Of a stretch of DNA of 64,000 nt, positions 22,801 through 34,300 are shown piece by piece. Under the pieces are notes generated by a model. That model did no database searches, had not been told where the DNA came from, and saw nothing but the letters and a program-made list of their open reading frames with translations. Position 1 is the stretch's first letter. Every line of letters starts with the position of its first letter. The position numbers were made by a program, and so were the translations under genes. Source of the stretch: Heterodera schachtii (taxonomy: Eukaryota > Nematoda > Chromadorea > Rhabditida > Heteroderidae); contig SIJG01000007.1 in assembly GCA_023374025.1 (NCBI GenBank), positions 973,852 through 1,037,851 of the forward strand, given 5' to 3'.

Positions 22801-25800
22801 CGCACGACTGTCGCTGGGACGGCGCGTGGGCCCAGTGGACGCCATGGGCACGCGAGTGCGACGCGGACTGTCGCAGGTGGCGGAACAGAGAGTGAGTGGC
22901 GGAAAGGGCGGCACGCGCACTGAGAGAGTACCCCGGCAGGTGCACTGCTCCTTCGCCGGCTAACGGTGGTGCGCCGTGCGTCGGTGCCGACTCGCAATGG
23001 CGCAATTGCACCACTTCGGACGACCTCGGCTTGCCAGCACCTGCCCACTGTCGGCCCGACTTTCTGCAGTCTAACGCTTCGCCCTCCCTTCACCCCAAAA
23101 TGCCGTCCGAACCCTCCGGCGCCGTCTCTGCCGATTTGTTCCACTCCAATTTGTACCTGCTCACTTCGCTTGGTTCTGTTGCCTTTCTGCTATTGGTCAT
23201 CGCCATTCTTTGCGGTGCGCTCTGCCGTAGGTCGAATTTGAAAGTGCCGAAGAAAAAGCGGAAGGGCGACGCCGGAGGTCACAAAATTAGCACACAATGT
23301 GGGCTATTCCTGGACAAAGACGAGAAGATGTACTTCCCCGGGACAGCAGTGGCAGCGACTACCGAAGATGGTCAAAAGGGGGGGGGGAGGGAAGGGAAAA
23401 GCAAGCATCGCCGGGGGGGGGGAAATATTGAGGGGAGAAGCGGCGGAGGAGGGGGGGGGGAGAAGCCAAATGGCAAAGTAAATTTGGCAATAAACATCTT
23501 AAGAGCTTGGAAACGTGCGCACTGTGTTGCTGAGCGCGGAACAGAAGCAGGCGTTGTTGGCCGCTTCGTCGCCCTCTGCCGACGCTTTTTGTCTCTCAAA
23601 TCAGTCGACGCCTGGCGGCCGCTTCTTCTCCCTAAAACCCGGGGGCATTTCCACCAACGGAAAGTAAGTAGAGCTGATCAGTAGAAAATTGCCCAGGAAG
23701 TCGAATTGATCAGTATTAGACTTAGTGGAAACTAATTAGAGAGGAAAAAACGACCGGCGGTGGCGTGGGGGGAGGGGCGAAGACGGCACTGATCAATCAG
23801 TGTTCAAACGCATTAAAATGAATAAACGCTTCAATGAAACTTTTAATGACCCCAAATATATATTTTTCAATTAACTCTGCCTAAACCCGACACAAAATTG
23901 GCCGAAATGAGGCTAGGCGCAAAAGTATGGGGCGCAAATGGAGCAGTTTCCTTTTTGGCATAAAATGATTTTTGAATTTCTTAACAAAGTTGCTAAACTG
24001 AACACGAGTGCCGAAATATGATGTGCCAAGCTTTCTAAAACTCAAAAACTAAATAAAGAAACGCTTACAGAAGAAATCCCCGAGTTTCGAAATTGTAGTC
24101 ACTCTCCACCGCTGGAACTGATCTGATCAGAGATTTTGACTTATGTTTCTCCGATTTTTGAGGTTCCGTCGTAACCACTCGCGCCTTCCGCCTTGGACCC
24201 CCCAATTGCATCCGACCGTTTCAACGCCGACTTCGGCCGCCGCTCGCCTCACCGCCCTTCTCCATTTGCCGTCCAACGGCACCGCGAACAATTACACAGT
24301 GCGCAGTTGGAACAGCGGCGGCGGAGGCACAACGACGGGCCCATACGCCACGACGGGGTTGGCAATGGCAAACAGCCGACGGCAAACGAAGCGAAGCGGC
24401 GACGGGGCAGGTGGGCAAAGTGCCACTTCGACATTAGATAAAGCATCACTTCGTCCATTTGTCTGCACAGGTTCCCAAGCCGCTCTTCTGCCCGAGTACG
24501 GCTCCTCCTCCTCTTCCCACGGCTCCGGCGGAAGTGCCCGTTGCTTCCGGCGCCCTCCGTCGTCGTGCCAACGGCACAGATGCCCCCCGGCGGAGGAGGA
24601 GGAGAACAATTACGCCACTCTTTACGAGGAGTTGTCGTCGTCCATCCGACAATGAGACTGTGCCCCTTCCGCCTTCGTCGTCCGGCGCTGATTCGTTGGC
24701 ATCGGCTGAGTACGCGATGTCCAGCTCGGCCGACACTCGGCCTTTGCCCGGCACGAGGTCGGACGGAAGCACGAGGGACGGACCGACATTTGTGGCAGCG
24801 GAAGTTGACGGAGAAAGCACGCGGATCGAAGTAAGGCAAACAAAGCCAAAAAGCACTCTCGAGACTCTCGGCTTTTCAGTTGCGGAAAAGCGGCGCCGCC
24901 CTCACAATTGGAGAGCACACTTTCCCTCGCGCGCACACTTTGTTTTTGTCGGTGTCGGACGACGCGGCGGAGAGACCGTCGCTTGCGGACGGCGACACTT
25001 CGCTGTCGCCGACCGTCGCTTTTGGCTTTTGCGACCATTGCGCCTCCGCAGAGTTCGCTCGTCCGGTGGTGCTCAGCGTCGACCATTGCGCGTCGCTTTT
25101 CCCGCGCGAGCATTGCTGGCACTTCTCTCTGCACGCCCAACTTAACCACCGACGATGGCACTTCCGCTGAGGCTTGGCAATGCGTGTGGCAATCGGACGA
25201 CGGAGGAAGCTGTTCGGACAGTCAATTTGGTGTCCAGATGGAACGCCAACAGTGGCATTTGCTGACGCGGAGGAGCGGAAAGTTCATGTTGACCGGAAGG
25301 CCGAGAAGGGCACACGCGGCTGCACAGAAACGGGTGAGTAATTAGCAAGGGTGTGCCATGTTGATGGAAAAATTGGGATGGCATTTCAAAGGTCCGTCTC
25401 TGTGCCTATTGGACTCCGCCCGCGGCGCCCTTCCGTCGTCCCGTCGCGCCCCCCGCGGACTGTGCCAATGCGTACGACCCGGTGCCCATCGGTTCGGCTG
25501 AGTTGGCCCAACTTCGCGTCTATTGCGTCCTCGACACTGCGATGGGTGTGCAGAATGTTCGGCAGCAGGAGGAGCAGCAGTTGGGCGGACTTTTGCTGGC
25601 CGAAACGCACAATTTTCTGCTGGCGCCCAAAGGGCCGTTGTGCTGTTGCCTGGAGCAAATTGCATTCCCCGGGGGCGAAGGCCACCCCAACGGGGGCAGC
25701 CAGTACTTGGTGAGGAGAGGAGCCACTGATAGGAGCCGCCAGGAAAAACTTTGGAATTTTCAGTCGAACATTTAACACATTTTGGCTATTTATCCGAAAC

Positions 25801-26868
25801 CCACAAAACCCTAAAATACCGAAATCCTAACCTAAAGACTCTCACATATCTCTCAAATCCTCGTGTTCAGGAGATTCCGGACCACGTGCATCGGTGGTGT
25901 GCTCAGAACGGATTGCACTTCCAAATGATTGTGTCCGGCGTGCCGTCGTCCGCCCCCTCCCCGGCACTTCCGCGTTCGCTGTCCGGACGCATCGTTCTGT
26001 ACCAAAAGGGCAACGCAGCAGACCGCCAAGTGCTTTCTTTTGCCGTGGACACGGATGACCCGAACCTTTTTGGCAAAAGGGTGAGCAAACAACGCAAATG
26101 CCAACCAACGAATGATTGATCTCTGTTGGCATCACTCACTGACTTTGGCATTGACTCTTTTTGGTCCTCAGATGGGCCGCGATGACTCGTCTTTGTCCCG
26201 ACTGAGCGCCTTCGGCACGGACACTCTCATCTCCACACAGTTCCAGCTGACAGCAGCCATCCGAGTCAAATTGGCCAATGTTTTGGAGCAGGGCATGCCA
26301 GACTGGAGAGCACTTGCGGACAAATTGGGCCTTTGTGGCCACGTTCAGGTAGAAAAGCCGGGCAGAGTAAAACCCTAAAAATTCCTGGGATAAGGGGGGT
26401 GACGTCAAACGCAAGGTGTCAGCGAATGTCGGACGTAAGAGATTGTTTTTCATGCACGAGGTAAAGCCATTGGTTTAAGCCGAGAGGCTAATGCGGCGAA
26501 TGGCATAAACAAAAGAGAGACAAAGCCTGGGACATAAAGTGCTGCTCTATGAGTGGTCATTCATCGTCCATTAGCAGGTAATTGAGACTGAGCTGTGCCC
26601 CGCGCTGACTCTGCTCGACCTGTGGGAGGCCATCCATGCCGGCTCCGAGCGTGCCCTCCTCGACCTTTTGCAGCATTTGCGCGTTTTGGGCCGTGCCGAC
26701 GCCGTCCATCTGTTGGAGCAGTGCCTTTCTGACCACTCCTTTGGCCAACTTCATCAGCGACAACAACAATATTTTATGCCGGTGCCATGCCCTCCGGCGC
26801 CTTTTTGTTCATTGAATGTTTCGCCGGAAGAAAGTCGCGACGAACTGAGGAGGGCGTGCAGTGAGTGA
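16490..26868 (+). CDS. unc-5: Netrin receptor UNC-5
   Basis: UNC-5 is a single-pass membrane receptor mediating repulsion from netrin/UNC-6 during axon and cell migration. Exons read: about 16490-16696 and 17526-17913 (first Ig: RPAQLQC, FACQCWA), 21836-21939 and 21986-22166 (second Ig: [25 protein letters not shown]), 22585-22891 and 22940 on (two TSP1 repeats: [15 protein letters not shown]; then the membrane helix [16 protein letters not shown] and a KKKRK stop-transfer), about 23497-23662, about 24162-24830, 24880-25333 (ZU5: [16 protein letters not shown]), 25392-25709 and 25871-26080 (UPA), and 26172-26348 with 26578-26868 (death domain: [17 protein letters not shown]). Stop at 26866-26868. 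Odd points: a long acidic insert at 17698-17790, probable one-base frame breaks near 24640 and 25140, and no identified signal-peptide exon. The start given is only the most upstream in-frame ATG. Confidence 0.9.
17914..21835 (+). other. Large unc-5 intron with homopolymer tracts
   Basis: A 3.9-kb intron between the two Ig-domain parts, with donor GTGAGTGG at 17914 and acceptor CCTTTACAG ending at 21835. It carries poly-C runs (18042-18062, 18720-18733, 19089-19107, about 20698-20713), poly-G runs (about 19510-19523, 20318-20325, 20352-20367) and a long CT microsatellite. No exon is recognisable inside. Confidence 0.7.
19761..19826. repeat. CT dinucleotide microsatellite
   Basis: About 33 uninterrupted CT units within the big unc-5 intron, continuing as interrupted CCGTCTCT repeats to about 19880. 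Confidence 0.95.
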
Positions 26869-27293
26869 AGCGAAAGTGAGTGGACGGAAAAGCGATTGGG
26901 ATTCCTAAGTGATCGGAAAAATTATCAGAGAGTGATCAGCAGGGAGTGATCAGAAAGAGTGATTAAAGACTGATGGGAAGTGATTGGAAAATGACTAGTC
27001 AATTATCGCAACGGTCTGACGGAGGACAAAAAGCGAATCGCAAGCCAACCGCAGAACAGACACTGCAAGCAGCTCAACGCAGTTTATTCGATTGTCCATT
27101 TTTCTCTTTTTGTGCTTTCTCAATTTTTACACAAATTCCGCCCAATAGATTTATTTTATTTTATACAAATAAATAAATATAATTACATTTCGAATACAAT
27201 TTTAAACAATTTTCTTTTTGAGTACAGTACCCCCCCATTGACTGGACAGTACCCAAGTCGTCTGTTTGTTAGTTTTTTTTTTTGCTGTTTGAC
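26869..27293. other. Intergenic spacer between convergent unc-5 and the SLC17-type gene
   Basis: Presumed 3' UTRs of both genes. The part at 26880-27060 is rich in GTGATCAG-like motifs; the rest is AT-rich. I see no gene. Confidence 0.45.
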
Positions 27294-29624
27294 TTAGAAT
27301 TTTTCCTCCTTTGTCCTTTCTTTTCCTCCGTCCGCTGCGTTGCGTTCCCTCCAGCAGTTTTCCTCCGCCGTTTTTGTCCACGGGCGCGGCTCAGTGCTGG
27401 CGCCAAAAGCGAACGCCAAATTCAAAACGCACAAAATGAAGGCGTAAGTGAGAAAGAGATGTGACCACTGAACAAATTTAAGGGGAATAATCACCGATCA
27501 ATTGGAGAAGAGAGAGAGAGAGATGAACGAAAAGACAGCAGTGATCAGAGAGACACGTGGGGGAGTGATCAGCAGACTGATCACGAAAATAACGGTGATC
27601 AGCAGAGCAATGAGCAAAAATGAACGCAAAGAGAGAAGGAAGGAAAGACCTCTTCGGCAGTGTTTTCGCTGGCCATCCATGAAATGATCAGAGGCTGAAC
27701 CAACGTAATAATGTAATTGATCAGCGCAAACAGAGCAAGCAAAAAGTGCGCGTGCTGTTGAGCAATCTGTGGCGTTTTGAGGATAAATTGGGGGAGACAC
27801 AAATCAAATCGATCGATGGCAAAATCATATCCATAGCTAAATCGATCGGTCCATTGACTGACCATTTGGCAATTGTTGGCCACTGCCACAAAGCCGGCAC
27901 CGTTCGCGCAGAGAATGACGGCGAAGCAAATTTGGGCCAAAATGGCACTGGCCGAGGGCCAAAGAGCCAACAGAACGTAGCAGACGATGTTCACCAACTG
28001 AACCAAAGGGAAAAGAAAATGGTTGGACTGTTTCATTGACTTGTCAAAATTTGCACCTGACAAACGCAGGGAATCCAAACGATGCGCACGCGAAGGGACA
28101 GACGCGGCACGCGGTCGGCAAGTGGCACGAGCATTTTGGCAAAAATGGCGAAGAAATAGGGCACTAAATAAAGAACTTAGGAGGGAAAAGGAGACAGAGA
28201 CCCGTGTTTAAGTACTAGAGGAATGACCAATACTGACCAACCCCAATGTGATCAGTCTGATCAATCCATCACGGGAACGATTAAAATGGCCGTTCACTGA
28301 CCAGCAACAAAAATGCCAGCGGAATCGGCCTTGTAATTGAGCACTTTGTTCATGTAAGTGGGGCCAAACTGTGCGAAAAGCCAATAGGCGATGCCGAAAC
28401 TGAGCCCGGCAGAGCAGCAGGCCCAAAAGGACGAATCACGGCACATTTGGACGATGGGCACCCTTTGGGGGCGACGAATGCGAGTGCCATCGGCGGCGGA
28501 GGGCGCCGGGCGACGGAATTGGGAAAGAGCGGACAATTCGCGCGGGGAGACGAAACTTAAGGAAACGGCGATGGTAATGGACAAAAATGGCATTTTTAGA
28601 AGAAAAATTACGGGGATTGAGAGGGAGAATTGCGGTAGACGAACAGAAAAAGGAGGAAAAGGAACAGAGAGATGAAACCGAAGAGGAAAAAGGCGGAGGG
28701 CCAACGCCACGCCGACTCACAAAGGGCACCGGTGGTTGGCATTGTCATAATGACACTGAACTGAAGGGAAAAAGCCAATGCCAACTCAGGCCAAGGTTGG
28801 CACGATGCCATCTGCCCACTTGCATATACAGCGAAAGGACCATCAGAAAAAGGGCATTCTCACGATTAGCCGAATTGGCCCAATTGTGTGTGATCTGAGA
28901 GGAGGAGAAAGTGCATGGAAACGAGAAGCTAAAGCAAAAACAAAAAGGATAAAGACAAACTTGGGACATGGCGGGCATTGCCGGCATTAGCCTAAGGGTG
29001 GGGGGAAGCGAGGGATCAGCCGATCGGTAGTGATCGAACAAATTAAAAAAGCAACTCTCACGTTAATCCCTGCACAATTCGCGTGGCAAAAATGGCATAA
29101 AAACCGCCCCCGGAAAAGAACAGCACGGGCATTAGCAAAGTGACCAAGCCGGAGAGGAGGCCAAACAGAGCGAACACATATCTGAATGGGGGGGGATTAG
29201 GGAATGATCACTCAGTGTGACCATAGCCCAATACCAACGAAAAGCTTGCCTTAGGCCAAACAGGGCGATCGCATGCGGCACGGGGCCAATGGCCAAAATG
29301 CCGCCGATGGCAGTGCCGGCGATCAAAAGGCCGTTTTGGTTGGCGGTGAAATTGGCATCGCCGTCCATGCAAATGACGGTGAAGTTGAACAGCAGGGAAT
29401 TGGCCGAGATCGACTAAAAATTCACAAAAAGCAACAAGCGATCAAACCGAAATTACGGTCATGCAAAGCATCGCCAAAGCCAACACAACGAAACGGAAGT
29501 GATCGGAGAGGAAAAAGGGAAGGGAACGCCGGAGGGGGCGAGGGATTGGCCGATCATCGGACAAACGGACCAATTGGGGACACTTTGGCAGCGCAAATTG
29601 GGAAACATTCGTCGAAATTGTCAT
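27294..29624 (-). CDS. SLC17-family (sialin/vesicular transporter-like) major facilitator protein
   Basis: SLC17 proteins are 12-helix carriers for organic anions such as sialic acid, glutamate, urate or phosphate, mostly in lysosomal, synaptic-vesicle or plasma membranes. Start ATG at 29622-29624 (MTISTNVSQFALP); an upstream in-frame ATG at 29694-29696 is possible. Exons run through NGLLIAGTAIGGILAIGP, YVFALFGLLSGLVTLLMP, RIVQGLT, YWLFAQFGPTYMNKVLNY, PYFFAIFAKMLVPLADR and NNCQM, then HFLLALFALINYIITLVQP and a last exon with WSHLFLTYAFILCVLNLA, ending in a charged tail at 27294. The helix spacing and the FGPTYMNKVL and LP/VPYF signatures are those of SLC17. The intron at 29182-29249 uses a GC donor (AG|GCAAGC). 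Substrate cannot be inferred. Confidence 0.8.
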
Positions 29625-31343
29625 TTTGAGGAGAGAATAATGGCAATTGTGAAGAAGCGGACGGACGCACGGAATGAACAAAATGAATGCACTCAAATGA
29701 TTTTTTGGGAATAAAAATGAAAAAAAATGGAGGGAGGGAGGGGAGGGGAAGAATTCGGAAGGAAAAGCGACGAAAGAAGAATCACTGATAAGGGGGGGGG
29801 GGGGTTGGAATTAAAATGGAACAGCGGGAGGGAGGGGGGGGGGGGGGGGGGAGAAGCGGGTGCAATTGGGGACAAAACGGTGAAAAATGAGGACTAATTT
29901 GTAAGAGCACAAAACACCACTGAAATCAAATGGACATCAATTCAATGCTAAGTGATTGGGTGTTGGATTACTCACTTATTATCATTTTCAATGCTTTTCC
30001 TTTAAAAGCCCCTTCCCCCTTTCTTTCTGTTTATCGCCCCTTTCAATCTCTCTGCCCCTCCCCTTTCCCCGTTCCATTCCCCCCCCCCTTTCTCTCCCCC
30101 TCTCCTCCCCTCTCTCTCCCCCTTTCTCTCCCCCTTTCCCCCCCCCCCCCCCCAATTAATTCTTTCACTGTCCCCGCCCTTCGCCGCTTTTAGCATTAAT
30201 GCGTTCGTCTTCTGTTAATATTTGAAAAACTGAACATAATTTTTATTGCTCTAATTTTACTAGCAAATCACTCAATCAAACACAGAGAAATGACAAACGA
30301 AAGGACGGAGGAGGAAAAAGGAAGGGGACTTCTTCTGGACTGATCACCAAATTAATGGCCAAAGAATCGGATTTGCCACCCGTCTTCCTATTCTTATTCC
30401 CATTCCTCTTCTTCCTCATTTTCTCCTCCTCTTCCTCCTCTCTTTTCCCCTTTCCTCTCCCTCGTCATCTTCCTCCTCTCTTTTCCTTTTTCTTCATTTT
30501 TCCTCTTCCTCTTCCTCATCGCCTTTCTTTTTCCTCTTCCTCCTCTCCCCACGTGGTGAGCCGAAGCGAAAAAAGTATGGATGTGGGCGGTGGATCGGAA
30601 GAGGCGGGTAACAAATTGATTTATTATTTTAATATACTTTTAAAATAATTATAGGATATAATTAATTTCCAAAAATTTTTTCAAAATTTTTTCTTCCATT
30701 AATGTAAAATTATAAAATTAAGAATTTCTAAGGAAGAATAAGGAATCAAATTAAACATTCTTGGTATCATTCGATAGCCTAAAGAATCCCCTATAAAAAA
30801 ATTTCTTTTGTTGCAAAAAATTATGGCCAGAAAACTCAAAAGAGCCAAACCAAATATATTTATTATTATTAGATTATTACGAATTAATAATTTAAATAAT
30901 TAATTAATTTAATAATTCGAATAATTTTCTGTTGATATTGTAAAATTGAATATAATTTTTATTGCTCTATCTTTACTAGCAAATCACTCAATTCAAAGCA
31001 AAGTAAATCAATGGGGGACAACACAAAACTAAACTTTGTTTTGGTAAGACATATAACTACAGTATGTGACGGGGACGGACAGACAGTTCCACTTGATCTA
31101 CCGTATACATTCTACCGTATGCATTTGTCAGTTTAAATCCATTAAGCTGCTTTCTTCACTGTTTCACGCTGTTCTGTGTGGTTTTGGTGATGATTTGTTG
31201 CCGAAAGTGTCGGGAAGAGTTGGCGGGGAGCGAATCCCTTCAAAAAGAAATGCAAAAATCAACCGTAAAGGATCACCACAGTACCCATTCTTCTTCGCCC
31301 CACCGTTACTTCCTCCTACAGTACTCCCCCCCCCCCCCTCTGC
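29625..31343. other. Intergenic region with poly-G, pyrimidine-rich and locally duplicated sequence
   Basis: Contains an 18-base poly-G tract at 29834-29851, C/CT-rich DNA at 30005-30160, and a TCCTCTT-type pyrimidine array at about 30380-30545. A 50-bp block around ATAATTTTTATTGCTCT occurs at 30235-30285 and again at 30950-31000. No exon is supported. Confidence 0.5.
30280..30560. repeat. Dispersed repeat, copy 1 (paired with 37527-37810)
   Basis: The segment starting CAAACACAGAGAAATGACAA and running through GAAGGGGACTTCT and AATTAATGGCCAAAGAAT is closely matched in the same orientation at 37527-37600. Each copy is followed by a TCCTCTT pyrimidine array. I cannot see clear termini. Confidence 0.65.
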
Positions 31344-34300
31344 TCACCCGTTTTGCCCCTCCCCCTCCTCCTCCTCCGTCCGCCGTTCGTCTGCCAATCG
31401 CCATTCTTCGCGCGTCACCGCCTCGCCCGTCCGCGGGTCCACCACCATCTCCCGCACATAATGCACTGGTCTGCCGAATCCGTCCACAAATACGTCTCCC
31501 TCCTGCGGTTCTTTGCTCCATCGTCTGCCCGTGGGGAATTTCGGCATTTGCTGGCGCACCGTTTGTTCCTTCCTTTGGCTGCTGCTGCTGCTGCTGCGGT
31601 GGTGCGTTTCGGTGTCGCACCATTTGTTGTTCGGTTGGGCCGGTGAATCGTTTTCCCCCATCGGGCAACGCGGGGAATTCGCCCAATTTTGGCATTTTCA
31701 AATTCTCCAATCCGCTGGACGCCTCGGTCGATGGCACTTTCTGCTGCTGCTGCTTCGTCACAATTCGTTGTTCCGTTTGCTTTTCCCCCTCTTTTTCGCC
31801 TCTTTTGTCCTCCGTTCGCTTTTCATGAAAATAATACATTCCCCCGGGCTTATCAAATGCTCGTTGCTGTGCTGGCATTTTTTCAATCTGTTGCTGTGCT
31901 GCTTGCACTTGTCTCGTGGGCTGTTGCTGCTGTTGTCGCCATTGTTGCGTTTGCCCATCTTTTGGCGTGCCATTCGCAATATTTTCCGCCGTCGCCGTTG
32001 CATTGGTTTTTGTTGTCGCGATTTGTTGCTGTTGCGGCCGTTGTTGCTGCTTCACTTGTTGTTGTTGTTGTCGATTGATGGGCCATTGCTTTTGCTCATT
32101 CTTTGCTGTACTGCTCCAACTCGTTGTTGCTCTTCCTGCGGTTGGTTGTCCTCCTGCGGCTCCTCTGTTATCTCCACAGTTGTTACCACAGTTGTTTTTT
32201 GCATTATTCCCTTTTCATATTCAAATTGTTGCGGTGGTTGTTGCGCTTTTTGTTGTTGTACAGCTCGGAATTGTTGCTGCATTTGGTTCTGTTTTGGCAT
32301 TAATTGTTCCGTTTGCCCAATTCGTGCCCTGTGTTTGTTGGCTTTGCTTCAACTGATTTTGCTGAAGTTTCACCATTTGTTGTTCCATCTGTTGCTGTGT
32401 CGGCTGTCTCTGTTGCTGCTGTTGTTGTGTCTGAACTGCTCCAACTCGTTGTCCTTTTCCCATTTCGTCATGTTTTTCCTTTTCCTCCTCCTCCTCCCAC
32501 GCTTTTCCTTTTTGTACTGCTCCAACTCCTTTTCCGTCCTCCGTCCTCTTCACCCAATACGGCGGCTGCGGTTGCGGCACTTTTGCCCACGACGGGGCGA
32601 AAAGGCTACGGTCCACGCTTTTCGCGCCGCGGGTCATTGAAAATTGGCGATCTTTGGCCCATTGCGGGACGTGGGGAGGAAACTGAAGCAAAACGATAAT
32701 TAATTTGCCCCATTTCCCTACGGTACCCTCGCGGGTCGCACAAACGGCGGCTGTTCGCCCGACGATGCCAACCCGTAGTTGCCCTGTTCACTCCGCCTGC
32801 CCAACATCCAACTCTCTCCCTCCACTTTCATTGGGTTCACATAGCCTTGGGGGGTTGGCGAAATGTCCGCGGCAGAACGCGACTTTTGCGGACCAATTGT
32901 GGTGGAGAACACCGGTGGCTCTTCCGGGAGGGGGTCAGGACGAATCTGAAACATTGGGGGGAAGGGGGAAACAGTGGCACTGATCAGCAGCGGAAGGACC
33001 CAGACCATCAAAGGCATTGGCACGCCAAATTCACCACACAAACATTGAGTTCCACCATTTACCGTTCCTTCCCCTTTTCCAAATTCCCCCAATTTTCTCA
33101 TTTCCCCTGCCCTTCTCTTACGGTCACGTGGTCCGGCTTGAACCCGCCCGGTCCGTAAAGCAGTGCGAAGGTGCGCTTCTCCTCGTCCGTCAGTTCTCTG
33201 TCCGTCACACATCGTTGGTTGGCGAGTGTGTTGCCCACCTTGGGAAGGGAATGTCCGCTTTTCCTTTGTCCATTTTGTTTACCAAATAATCCGAGTTCAG
33301 CTCGTCCAGTCCGTCCGCTTCCGCTCTGAACAGTGTTTTATTCTTTCCGCCTCCCTTTCCGCCTTTCTCACATGTTCAGTGGTGCGTCCGGGTCCGCGGT
33401 GTATCGTCCGCACAGGCGGAAGTTCTTCCGCGGCGGCAATGCCTGGTAGCCGTGGTAATTCTGCGCGTCCTCCGCTTCCCATTCGCTGGGCTGTCGCCAC
33501 TGTCCGTCCGGCAACATCGTCGTGTAGTCCAACCCGTAAAAGTCGCCTCTCCGCCGTGGTGGCCCCGTGTGAAGGTCGCGACGCGACTGTCGCTCGTCAA
33601 ACGGTTCACCAACGTCCGAGCACGGGTTGAACTCGATGTGGTCCACAAAGTCCATGCCGCCGAATTTGTAGCCGTGCTCCGCCGCTCCCGGCACCGGACT
33701 TTGACGGCATTTTCTTTCCATTTTAAAAAGCACCCCCCGCCCCCTCTCCCACCTGTGGTGCCTCCGGCGTTGTTCGCTTTCGGCGCGTCGTCTGTCCAAA
33801 TTGACCTTTTGGTGGTACAGCAAATATTCGTACGGACTGCCCGGTCCGTGCGCAAACGGCGGGGGCTGTCCGTCGGGGAATTCGTCCTGAAGAAAATGCC
33901 ATTCTTTGATGTGCCAATTTCACTATGACACCTCATAAACTGAGTCCCATTTGACAGAGGAAGGCGAAAAATACTGGTGAACGCGTTGCTGGGGTTGGAA
34001 GTGTTGGTAATAGTATTTATGCTCGGGTGACTTTTGCTGCGAATCGTCGAATTGGCAAACGGAGCCATCGGCCGGAAAGTCGGGACAGACGTACAACGGT
34101 TCTGCGTAATTACGGAAGTCCTTAAAAAAGGGGGGAAGGGTGAACGAAGTGGCGAAGCGGCACAAATGCCATTCCAATCCTCCCCATTTGAAATGCCATT
34201 TTCCGTTTCCATTTGAAATGCCATTTTCCGTTTCCATTTGAAATGCCATTTTCCGTTTCCATTTGAAATGCCATTTTCCGTTTCCATTTGAAATGCCATT

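Noticed and set aside
31513..32640. Long plus-strand frame rich in Leu and Cys (375 codons)
   Set aside because: It is the antisense of the CAG/CAA-rich coding region of the Gln-rich gene, which automatically gives open Leu/Cys/Val frames.
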